From Ga0077536 sp035325705 (GTDB lineage Bacteria; Pseudomonadota; Gammaproteobacteria; Ga0077536): 64,000 nucleotides of DNA. Location: the NCBI GenBank assembly GCA_035325705.1, contig DAOKZI010000001.1:610967-674966 (forward strand). Direction: 5' to 3'. The position numbers were made by a program, and so were the translations under genes. The notes below the pieces were generated by a model. It ran no database searches. It was not told the DNA's origin and worked only from the letters and a program-made list of their open reading frames with translations. Below, one piece after another: positions 9,245 to 17,005 of this stretch (position 1 is its first letter; every line of letters begins with the position of its first letter).

Positions 9245-11347
9245 CTACGCGATTCCTCCCACCACCGTGAACGCCCCCGCACACGCGCCGCTGATGTCGC
9301 GCGCCACCGCGGTGACGATCGATCCATAGGGCGCGCGCCAGCGGCTGTGCAGCGCTTGATGCAGCGAGGACGGCAGTGTCAGCTCGGCGGTGAACGAGGT
9401 GCCGATGCGCTTGACCGCCACCGCCGTGCCGTTCACGAACAGCGCAATCTGATCGATTCCACCGGCTGCCGTCGCGGTGCCGCTCACGTTGAGGGTCACA
9501 TTGCCGTCGGGCGCGACGGGCGAGAGCGTGGCGTTCAGGCTGATTCGCGGCCCTTCGAGCGCGCGGGCGGACGGCGCGATCGGGCGCGCATGCGCGGCGA
9601 CGGTGAAGGCTTCGCCGGGGAGGGCCGGCGTGCGCGGCGGCGGCCGGCGTCGTGCACCCGAGATCTCGAACGCATAGGCGTAGCGCAGCAGCTTGTCGTC
9701 GTCGTAGGGCTTGCCGACGAAGCTCAGGCCGACCGGCATGCCCGTGTCCTCCATCAGCCCCATCGTCACCGTCACCGTCGGCAAGCCGAAGTGGCGCAGG
9801 GTCTGGTTGCCGTTGGCGATCCAGGTGCCGTTGCGCCAGGCGAGCTCGTTCGAGATCGGGTTGTACTCGAGATCGGCGGGCGCGACGTCGGCGACGGCGG
9901 GGAAGACCAGGCCGTCGAGGCGCTGCGCGTCCAGCCACGCATCGAAGTCCCGGCGACGAGTCTCGTCGAGACCGCGCAGGCCCTCGGCGAGATGCGGAAT
10001 CTCGGCCGGCGGCAGCACGCCCTCGCGCGCGGCGCTCGCGTACTGCGTCCAGTCCGGAATGCCTTCGTAGCGATCGGGCAGCGCGCCGGGAAGACGCGGG
10101 AAGATGAGCTTGCCGTCGACGTCGCCGAGCGTCGGCAATGCCGGATCGCCGTTGGCGCGCAGGAAGTCGTCCCAGCCGAACATCACGAGCTGCCACAGCT
10201 CGGCGTGCGCGAACTCGGGCGGCACCAGTCCGCGCTCGACCATCGACAGCGCGCCGGGCCGATCGCGCTCGTAGTTCGAGAGCAGCGGAAAATCAACTTC
10301 GATCACTTCGGCGCCCAGCGCCGCGAGATCGCGCGCCGCCCGCTCCCACAGCGCGATCACCGAAGGCCGCGTCGCGATCGGACGGTTCGCGTCCGGATCC
10401 CGGTTGAGGTACATGCGCGGCACGCCGAGGCGCGCGCCGGCGAGTGCCTTGGGCGCGCGCAGATCGCGATAGTCGCGCGGGCGCACTGCGGACGCCTTGG
10501 GGATCGCGACGGCCTCCTGCACGCGCCAGAAGTCGCCGCGCGGATTGGGGTCGTCCGCCACCAGCACGTTCAGGATCTCGAGCAAGTCCTCCACGCTGCG
10601 CGCCATCGGCACGACCACGTCCATGCTCGGGATCAGCGGCCAGTTGCCGCGCATCGAAATGAGGCCGCGCGAGGGCGTATAGGCGGCGAGCCCGCCGTTG
10701 GAGGCCGGCGCGCGCCCCGATGACCAGGTCTCCTCACCGAGGCCGAAGGCGGTGAAGCTCGCCGCGGTCGCGGTGCCGGCGCCGTTCGAGGAGCCCGAGG
10801 CATAAGCCGCGGCGAGGAAGCTCGCGTTGTACGGGCTCTCGGCCCGGCCGTAGACGCCGCGCTGCATGCCGCCTGCCGCCATCGGCGGCATATTGGTCAG
10901 CCCGATCGGGATCGCGCCCGCGGCGCGCAGACGGGCGATGGTGTAAGCGTCCTCGCCCGCGACGAGCTGCTCGAAGGCGGGCGAGCCGCTCGCCACCGTG
11001 AGGCCTCGGACCGCGTAGCTGTCCTTCGCGGTATACGGAATGCCGTCGAGAGGACCCAGCGTTTCCCCGCGGCTGCGCCGCCGATCGGCGGCGCGCGCCT
11101 GCTCGAACATGGCGGGATCGAGCACCGGTACGGCGTTCAGGCGGATCCCGTGCCGATCGTAGTAAGCGATGCGGTTCAGACAGGCCGCGACCAGCTCGAC
11201 ACTGCTGACGATGCCGGTGTCCAGCGCCGCGCGCAGCTCGGCGATGCGGGCCTCCACGATGCGAAAGTGAGTGAGAGCCACGGCAACGGGGGATAGGTTT
11301 TTTTCGGATTGTAGTCGCGTGGGCGGTCTCGCGCCTCGGATCGGCAA
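9245..11347 (-). CDS. Amidase-signature family enzyme with C-terminal Ig-like extension
   Basis: Amidase-signature hydrolase acting on C-N amide bonds; the substrate is unknown. The Ser-Ser-Lys triad is represented by Lys in 'YTAKDSYAV', the cis-Ser in 'SGSSNGAGTATAA' and the nucleophile in 'GEETWSSGRAPAS', a variant seen in a subgroup of bacterial and fungal amidases. After the catalytic part (about residues 20-560) come ~130 residues resembling an Ig-like or CBM-like beta-sandwich ('PDGNVTLNVSGTATAAGG', 'FTAELTLP'). The longest frame begins with TTG at 11347. A GTG at 11281 ('VALTHFRIVEARI') fits the family N-terminus better, but neither has a clear SD. There is no obvious signal peptide. 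The gene is divergent from the TonB receptor. Confidence 0.85.
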   Translation of the reverse strand: MPIRGARPPTRLQSEKNLSPVAVALTHFRIVEARIAELRAALDTGIVSSVELVAACLNRIAYYDRHGIRLNAVPVLDPAMFEQARAADRRRSRGETLGPLDGIPYTAKDSYAVRGLTVASGSPAFEQLVAGEDAYTIARLRAAGAIPIGLTNMPPMAAGGMQRGVYGRAESPYNASFLAAAYASGSSNGAGTATAASFTAFGLGEETWSSGRAPASNGGLAAYTPSRGLISMRGNWPLIPSMDVVVPMARSVEDLLEILNVLVADDPNPRGDFWRVQEAVAIPKASAVRPRDYRDLRAPKALAGARLGVPRMYLNRDPDANRPIATRPSVIALWERAARDLAALGAEVIEVDFPLLSNYERDRPGALSMVERGLVPPEFAHAELWQLVMFGWDDFLRANGDPALPTLGDVDGKLIFPRLPGALPDRYEGIPDWTQYASAAREGVLPPAEIPHLAEGLRGLDETRRRDFDAWLDAQRLDGLVFPAVADVAPADLEYNPISNELAWRNGTWIANGNQTLRHFGLPTVTVTMGLMEDTGMPVGLSFVGKPYDDDKLLRYAYAFEISGARRRPPPRTPALPGEAFTVAAHARPIAPSARALEGPRISLNATLSPVAPDGNVTLNVSGTATAAGGIDQIALFVNGTAVAVKRIGTSFTAELTLPSSLHQALHSRWRAPYGSIVTAVARDISGACAGAFTVVGGIA

Positions 11348-11600
11348 AGCGCCTCTCGTAGTTACGCTGCTTCTTGCAGGGTTTCCTTAGAACCGGTCTC
11401 GAGCGTCACGCATCTCTCCCGCTACGCCGTCTTTGCGCTGTATCAAGCAAGCGCGATCGATCGCGATCGAGACTGTCCCCCTCGTGCAGTCACGTGCGGA
11501 TGCGGGCAGGAAACGATTTCGTTTCGATGCCGCAAGGATTTCGGGAGGCGCTGGTCCCTGTCGTGGCCTGGTCGACTCCATGCCTACGGGGGAAGCGTCT

Positions 11601-13835
11601 ATGAGATTTTCGCAGTCGACAACTGCCACTGGGACCGTCTGCGCGCGGCGTCCGCCGATCGGTACGCGCATCGTCTGCGCGACCGTCGCGCTTCTGGCCA
11701 GCGCCGCGGCCGTCGCCGCCGATCGGAGCGAGGCGTCTGCCGCCCCGCGCGAAGACGTCGTGGTGACCGCCCGGCGCAACGTGATCGAGCGATTGCCGGC
11801 CATCGACGGCGTGCACATATTTTCCGGCAAGAAATCCGAAGTGATCGATCTGACGACGCTCGATGCCAACGTGACGCAGAAGAACGCGCGAGAAATCTTC
11901 GCGAAGGTGCCCGGCGTCTTCGTCTACGACATGGACGGTACCGGCAATCAGGTGAACATCTCGACCCGCGGTCTCGATCCTCATCGAGGCTGGGAGTTCA
12001 ACATCCGCAAGGACGGCTTCATCACCAACTCGGACATGTACGGCTATCCGGCCAGTCATTTCAGCATTCCGATGGAAGCGGTGGAGCGGATCGAGCTGGT
12101 GCGCGGCACGGGCGCTCTGCAGTACGGCGCGCAGTTCGGCGGGATGCTGAACTATGTGACGAAGCGGCCGGGGCCGGAGGAAGGACTGAGCTTCGAGACC
12201 ATCAATTCGGTCGGCTCGTTCGGCACGCTCAGCACCTACAACGCGCTCGGCGGTCGCTACGGCGCGGCCGATTTCTACGCGTACTACAGCAAGCGCGACT
12301 CCGACGGTTACCGCGACAACGCCGACACCGATGCCGAATACGCCGGTGTGACGGGCAATCTCGGGCTCGGCGATAACGTCCAGGTGACCGCGGGATTCAA
12401 TTGGTCGGAATATCTGATTCAGCTCGCCGGGCCGCTGACGGACGCGATGTTCAACGCCAACCCGAAACAGGCCACGCGCGCCAGAAACTACTACAGCCCG
12501 GACATCTACGTGCCATCGCTGGGCGTGACGTGGACGCCGACGGACAAGACCACCCTGTCCTGGACCGGCTCGGCGGTTCTGGGCGGCCGCCCCACCGCGC
12601 GGTTCGATCGCCCCCCCCCCGGCGCGGCGGCGGGACATCCCGCCACCGCCCCACACACCCATCGTCAGGTCGACATAGACGATTACCACAGCTACACGAC
12701 CGCCCTGAAGGGGCTGCAGCGCTACACGCTGTGGGGACGTGAACACGCGTTTACGGCCGGCGTGGAGCTGATGGACAACGACACGCGTCGCCGGCAGCAA
12801 GGCGTGGGCACCACCGGCACCGACTATACCTTGGCCCTGGTCAAGCCGGGCTATGGCCGGGATCTGCACTTGAAGTCCACGAACGTCGCCGTGTTCGTGG
12901 AGAACAGATTCTCCCTGACCGAGCGCTGGTCGATAAACCCCGGCGTGCGCTTCGAGTCCGGGAAGTCGGAGTTCGTCGGCACCGTCGTCGGCTATCCGCC
13001 GGGCGAGCTGCCGAACGAGATCGAGCACGATTTCACGATGCTCGGCATCAGCTCGGAGTATCAGCTCTCGGCGCAAAGCAGCTTCTACGGCGGATATTCC
13101 GAGGCGTATCGGCCCGTGCTTTTCAAAGACATCATTCCCGGGTCGGCGCTGGAGCGGGTCGACAAGAATCTGAAGGACGGCCGGGGGCATACGCTGGAAG
13201 CGGGCTTTCGCGGCAGCCGGGGCGCCCTGAGCTGGGATCTGAGCGCATTCGATCTCGTCTACGAGAACCGCATGGGCACCTCGGCGCAGTTCGATGCAAC
13301 GGGCTTCTACAACCTGCGCACCAATATCGGCGACTCCGAAACCTACGGCCTGGAAGTGTTCCTGCAATACGGATTCGCGATCGCCGACGACGCCGACCTC
13401 ACCGTATTCACTTCCACCTCGTGGATGGAGAGCAGCTACGACGACGGCGCGAGAGTCAGGGTCGGGCAGCGAAACGTGTCGGTGGCCGGCAACGAGGTGC
13501 AGTCCGTGCCCAGCGTGATTTCCCGCAACGGCTTGACCCTGACCTGCGCGCGCGTGACGGCGACGCTGCTGTACAGCTACACCGCCGAAAGCTACGCCGA
13601 TGCGCTCAATACGGTGATCCCGTCGGCCAACGGTGCCGTCGGCCTGGTGCCCGGTTACGGCCTATTGGATCTCTCGGCTTCTTATCGGATCAACGAGCAT
13701 CTCAAACTGCGCGGCAGCATCAACAATCTCAGCGACGAGCAGTACTTCACCAAGCGGCCGGAGTTCTACCCGGGCCCGGGCGTGTGGCCGTCCGACGGGC
13801 GCTCCGTGCTCGTCTCGCTGGGCATTGCGTTCTGA
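11601..13835 (+). CDS. TonB-dependent outer-membrane receptor, FecA-like
   Basis: 744-residue siderophore/iron-chelate-type receptor importing its ligand across the outer membrane with TonB-ExbBD energy. The ATG at 11601 is chosen because it gives a signal peptide ('TRIVCATVALLASAAAVAA') followed by a TonB box ('REDVVVTARR'). The plug domain spans about residues 60-190 ('ISTRGLDPHRGWEF', 'VERIELVRGTGALQYGAQFGG'). A 22-strand barrel follows, ending in the expected 'VLVSLGIAF'. The plug resembles the Fe-dicitrate group, but the ligand is not proven. No FecIR regulator is adjacent. A run of ten C residues at 12611-12620 encodes 'RPPPG' and is a potential slippage site. Confidence 0.9.
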   Translation: MRFSQSTTATGTVCARRPPIGTRIVCATVALLASAAAVAADRSEASAAPREDVVVTARRNVIERLPAIDGVHIFSGKKSEVIDLTTLDANVTQKNAREIFAKVPGVFVYDMDGTGNQVNISTRGLDPHRGWEFNIRKDGFITNSDMYGYPASHFSIPMEAVERIELVRGTGALQYGAQFGGMLNYVTKRPGPEEGLSFETINSVGSFGTLSTYNALGGRYGAADFYAYYSKRDSDGYRDNADTDAEYAGVTGNLGLGDNVQVTAGFNWSEYLIQLAGPLTDAMFNANPKQATRARNYYSPDIYVPSLGVTWTPTDKTTLSWTGSAVLGGRPTARFDRPPPGAAAGHPATAPHTHRQVDIDDYHSYTTALKGLQRYTLWGREHAFTAGVELMDNDTRRRQQGVGTTGTDYTLALVKPGYGRDLHLKSTNVAVFVENRFSLTERWSINPGVRFESGKSEFVGTVVGYPPGELPNEIEHDFTMLGISSEYQLSAQSSFYGGYSEAYRPVLFKDIIPGSALERVDKNLKDGRGHTLEAGFRGSRGALSWDLSAFDLVYENRMGTSAQFDATGFYNLRTNIGDSETYGLEVFLQYGFAIADDADLTVFTSTSWMESSYDDGARVRVGQRNVSVAGNEVQSVPSVISRNGLTLTCARVTATLLYSYTAESYADALNTVIPSANGAVGLVPGYGLLDLSASYRINEHLKLRGSINNLSDEQYFTKRPEFYPGPGVWPSDGRSVLVSLGIAF
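12611..12620 (+). repeat. C10 homopolymer tract inside the TonB receptor gene
   Basis: Ten consecutive C bases lie in the barrel coding region, about residues 337-340. The present length keeps the frame open. A one-base change would truncate the receptor. The flanking residues ('GAAAGHPATAPHTHRQ') fit an extracellular loop. Confidence 0.85.
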
Positions 13836-13883
13836 GAGGAGGAATGAGCCCAACCTACGGCTTTCCCGCTGGGGGATGCTTTT

Positions 13884-14105
13884 TTTGCCACAGAGAACAC
13901 CGAGAACACAGAGGAAGATGAGAATGGGCCGTGCCGACTCTCGACTTCCTGCCCGGCTGGAAAGCCGCGGAATTGGCACGTCGTGCTGCCGCGGAGCTCA
14001 GAGACCGTCGAGGGCAACGAAGCAAATAAACATGGGCTCCGCCTCAATGGAGCACCGGCCCACTCTGATCTTCCTCTGTGTTCTCGGTGTTCTCTGTGGC
14101 AAAAA
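13884..14105. repeat. R3 inverted-repeat pair
   Basis: Two arms of about 46 bp, at 13885-13931 and 14057-14105, are reverse complements apart from about two mismatches. The core is GCCACAGAGAACACCGAGAA followed by CACAGAGGAAGAT. They enclose ~125 bp with no visible gene. The element fills most of the gap between the TonB receptor and yjbQ. Confidence 0.85.
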
Positions 14106-14178
14106 CCACCCCCCAAGCCGGCACGATGCCGGTCCGCGCGCGCGATAATGGAAGCTTATCCACAGCAGCGAGGACGCG

Positions 14179-14598
14179 ATGAAATCCTTCCGTCGGGAAC
14201 TGTGGTTCGAGATCTCTGCCCGCGTCGGTTTCCGCAACATCACGGCCGAGGTCGAACGCTGCGTGCGTGACAGCGGCGTGCGCGAGGGGCTGGTGCTCGT
14301 CAATGCAATGCACATCACCGCCTCGGTGTTCATCAACGACGACGAGCGCGGCCTGCACGAAGACTTCACGCGCTGGCTCGAGGAGCTCGCGCCGCATGCG
14401 CCGATCGCGCGCTACCGCCACAACGACACCGGCGAGGACAACGGCGATGCCCATCTGAAACGCCAGGTGATGGGCCGCGAGGTCGTCGTCGCGATCACCG
14501 AGGGCAAGCTCGACTTCGGGCCCTGGGAGCAGATCTTCTACGGCGAGTTCGACGGCCGGCGGCGCAAGCGGGCACTGGTCAAGATCATCGGCGAATGA
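14179..14598 (+). CDS. yjbQ: YjbQ/UPF0047 family protein
   Basis: 139-residue protein of the YjbQ/UPF0047 family. E. coli YjbQ has weak thiamin-phosphate-synthase activity in genetic tests, but its main role is unclear. The full family length is present, with typical segments 'GLVLVNAMHITASVFIND', 'HNDTGEDNGDAHLKRQ', 'GREVVVAITEGKLDFG' and 'WEQIFYGEFDGRR'. The conserved His and Asp cluster in 'EDNGDAHLK' is intact. The gene stands alone, with R3 upstream and R1 downstream. An NMT1/THI5-like protein is encoded 1.5 kb downstream, a possible but unproven thiamin link. Confidence 0.9.
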   Translation: MKSFRRELWFEISARVGFRNITAEVERCVRDSGVREGLVLVNAMHITASVFINDDERGLHEDFTRWLEELAPHAPIARYRHNDTGEDNGDAHLKRQVMGREVVVAITEGKLDFGPWEQIFYGEFDGRRRKRALVKIIGE

Positions 14599-14599
14599 G

Positions 14600-14681
14600 C
14601 GCGCGCAGCGCGTAACCCGGGGACGGCTGTCGGTGTACGTCCAAGATCCCGGGTTCCGCTTCGCTGCACCCGGGCTACGAA
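14600..14681. repeat. R1 repeat pair
   Basis: A degenerate forward arm just after the yjbQ stop (GCGCAGCGCGTAACCCGGGG) pairs with a reverse copy at about 14648-14681 (ATCCCGGGTTCCGC...CACCCGGGCTACG). It is a likely hairpin terminator region. Nothing else is seen before 14846. Confidence 0.7.
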
Positions 14682-14845
14682 CGCCACGAAAGCGCCGGCG
14701 ATGGAAACGTGATCTCACTCACGATCATTCCGCCAAGCCCGGCGGAGCCGCCGAATTCGATTAAAGCTCAAGCCGCCCTGGCCGCTGATTCGGACGTCAC
14801 CTGCCCCATGCGCCGGGTGATCTCCTCCATCAGCCGGTCGCCGCC

Positions 14846-16051
14846 ATGAACCAGCCCCTCACCGCCCTCCACGCGTCCACCAAGCCCCTGATTCTCATCG
14901 TCGACGACAACTCGGCGAATCTGCTGATGCTGGGCGATCTCCTCGAAGGCGCTTATCGCGTACGGCTCGCCAAGTCGGGCGAGCAGGCCTTGTCCGCCGC
15001 GCAGCTCGAGCCGCGGCCGGATCTCATCCTGCTCGACATCATGATGCCGGACATGGACGGCTACGCGGTGATACGGCGCCTGCGCGAGCAGGCCGTGACG
15101 GCGGACATCCCCGTCATCTACGTCACCGCCAAGGGCGCCGGCGAAGACGAAGCCTACGGCCTCAATCTCGGCGCCGCCGACTACATCGCGAAGCCGATCA
15201 ATCCCGACGTGATGCTCGCGCGCGTGCAGACCCACGTCGCCGTGAAGCGCATGCGCGATGCGCTGACCGCGCAGAATCTCTGGCTCGAGAACGAAGTCAT
15301 GCGGCGCGTGAAGGAGACCTCGCTGGTGCAGGAAGCCTGCATGCGAGCGCTGGCCGCCCTCGGCGACACGCGCGACAACGAGACCGGCGATCACATCCGG
15401 CGCACGCAGCTCTATGTCGGCGTGCTCGGCCGGCGGCTCGCCGCATACCCGCAGTATCGCGAGCAGCTCAACCCGACGCGTCTCGACACCATCATCAAGG
15501 CCGCCGCGCTGCACGACATCGGCAAGATCGGCATCCCGGACGCCATCCTGCTCAAGCCCGGCCGGCTCACGCCCGAAGAGTTCGAGGTGATGAAGCGGCA
15601 CGCCGAGATCGGCGGTCAGGCCATCGACCGCGCGCTGCGCGAGCTCGCCGCCGACAATGCCTTCGGGCGCTCGATGCTCGCGGCCTGCGCGCATCCGAAC
15701 GCGCAGGGCGGTCCGCTGGATTTCCTCATCGTGGCGCGCGAGATCGCGGCGCTCCATCACGAGCGCTGGGACGGCAGCGGCTATCCGAACGGGCTCGCGG
15801 GCGAGGTGATTCCGCTGCCGGCGCGCCTGATGGCGCTCGCCGACGTCTTCGACGCGCTGATCAGCCGCCGCGTCTACAAGGAGCCGCTGCCACTGGAGGA
15901 AGTCACGTGCATCCTCGTCGCGGAGCGCGGGCGTCAGTTCGATCCCGACATCGTCGATGTCTACCTCGAATGCAAAGAGGAGCTCGATGCCATCGCGCAG
16001 CGCTATCCCGAACGCGTAGACGAACGCGCGAGCGCGGCCGCCGCGGCATGA
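14846..16051 (+). CDS. Response regulator with HD-GYP domain (cyclic-di-GMP phosphodiesterase, RpfG-like)
   Basis: 401-residue cytoplasmic regulator. An N-terminal REC domain (about residues 15-130) has the phosphoacceptor Asp in 'DLILLDIMMPDMDG' and the signalling Lys in 'DYIAKPI'. A C-terminal HD-GYP domain (about 165-385) has 'HDIGKIGIPD' and a GYP-type 'HHERWDGSGYPNGL'. HD-GYP enzymes degrade cyclic di-GMP; the metal-binding histidines appear intact. Its stop overlaps the next ATG (ATGA), forming a tight three-gene unit with an exported ligand-binding protein and a hybrid histidine kinase, so the kinase is its likely phosphate donor. This pairing resembles Rpf-type systems, but no RpfF synthase is seen. 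Confidence 0.93.
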   Translation: MNQPLTALHASTKPLILIVDDNSANLLMLGDLLEGAYRVRLAKSGEQALSAAQLEPRPDLILLDIMMPDMDGYAVIRRLREQAVTADIPVIYVTAKGAGEDEAYGLNLGAADYIAKPINPDVMLARVQTHVAVKRMRDALTAQNLWLENEVMRRVKETSLVQEACMRALAALGDTRDNETGDHIRRTQLYVGVLGRRLAAYPQYREQLNPTRLDTIIKAAALHDIGKIGIPDAILLKPGRLTPEEFEVMKRHAEIGGQAIDRALRELAADNAFGRSMLAACAHPNAQGGPLDFLIVAREIAALHHERWDGSGYPNGLAGEVIPLPARLMALADVFDALISRRVYKEPLPLEEVTCILVAERGRQFDPDIVDVYLECKEELDAIAQRYPERVDERASAAAAA

Positions 16052-17001
16052 ACCGGCGCGAGTGGCTCGCGCGCGCCTTGAGCGGCGCGGGCGCCGCCGC
16101 GCTCGCCGCCTGCGCGGGGCCGATCGAGCAGGCGCTGAGCGTCGGCATCCATCCCTTTCCGGGTTATGAAATGCTCTCCCTCGCGCGGCAGCTCGGTGTC
16201 TTCGACGAGGGCGCCGTGCGCCTGATCGAGACGCCCTCGGCGAGCGCGAGCCTGCGCGCGCTCGCCTCGGCCGTGATGGAAGGCGCGGGCCTGACGCTCG
16301 ACGAAGTGCTGACGGCGCGGTCGCAGGGCCTGGATCTGGTGGTGGTCTGCGTCGTCGATCGCTCGCTCGGCGCCGACGCCGTCCTCGGCGGCCCCGCGCT
16401 GCGCACGCTCGCCGATCTCGCCGGCTGCAGGATCGGCGTCGAACGCTCGGCGACGGGCGCGGTGATGCTCGATGCGGCGCTGGCCGCGGCCGGCCTCGCG
16501 CCCGGCGAAGTGCGCCTGCTGTCGATCGCGAGCGACGAGCACGTCGCATACTTCGCCGCCGGCAAGATCGACGCGCTCGTCACTTACGATCCCCTGCGCA
16601 CGCGGCTGCTGGCCAGCGGCGCGCACGAGCTCTTCAGCAGCCGCGCGATCCCGGATCGCATCGTGGACACGCTCGCTTTGCGCCGCGAGGCGCTCGCCGC
16701 AAAGCCGCGCGCGGTGCGGGCGCTGGTCGATGCGCATTTCGCCGCCCGCGACGCGTGGCTGGCGGCACCGGCAGCGCGGGCAGCCGCGATCGCACCGCGT
16801 CTCGGCCTCGGCGCGGCCCAGGTGCCGGCGGCCTTTGCCGGCCTCGAGCTCCCGGATCGCGGTTTCAATCGCGCGCTCTTCGCGGCGGACGCAGCCAAGC
16901 TCGAAGCCCTCGCGCGCGAGCTGGGCGCGGTGATGCTGCGCGCCGGCCTGCTCGGCGCGCGGCCCGATCTGCGCGGGCTCTTCGATGGCCGCTTCGTGTG
17001 A
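16048..17001 (+). CDS. NMT1/THI5-like substrate-binding lipoprotein
   Basis: 317-residue periplasmic binding protein of the ABC-transporter SsuA/THI5/NMT1 type. The N-terminus has 'NRREWLARALSGAGAAALA' followed by a lipobox-like 'LAACAG', so it is probably a membrane-anchored lipoprotein; the twin Arg is weakly Tat-like. The family fold is seen in 'IHPFPGYEMLSLARQLG', 'EGAGLTLDEVLTARSQG' and 'HVAYFAAGKIDALVTYDPL'. No permease or ATPase genes are adjacent. Instead it sits between, and overlaps or nearly abuts, the HD-GYP regulator and a hybrid kinase with a periplasmic sensor domain. It may be a ligand receptor for that kinase rather than a transporter part; that is inference. Confidence 0.88.
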   Translation: MNRREWLARALSGAGAAALAACAGPIEQALSVGIHPFPGYEMLSLARQLGVFDEGAVRLIETPSASASLRALASAVMEGAGLTLDEVLTARSQGLDLVVVCVVDRSLGADAVLGGPALRTLADLAGCRIGVERSATGAVMLDAALAAAGLAPGEVRLLSIASDEHVAYFAAGKIDALVTYDPLRTRLLASGAHELFSSRAIPDRIVDTLALRREALAAKPRAVRALVDAHFAARDAWLAAPAARAAAIAPRLGLGAAQVPAAFAGLELPDRGFNRALFAADAAKLEALARELGAVMLRAGLLGARPDLRGLFDGRFV

Positions 17002-17005
17002 GCCC

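Noticed and set aside
9347..10723. Long open frame on the plus strand opposite the amidase gene, and similar long antisense frames elsewhere (for example opposite hyuAB and fdsA)
   Set aside because: The residues are Arg/Ala-rich with no family motif, and the opposite strand encodes a clear conserved protein. Such frames are expected in very GC-rich DNA.
13836..14178. A thiamin riboswitch before yjbQ
   Set aside because: No THI-box core was recognised; the gap is filled by the R3 inverted pair.
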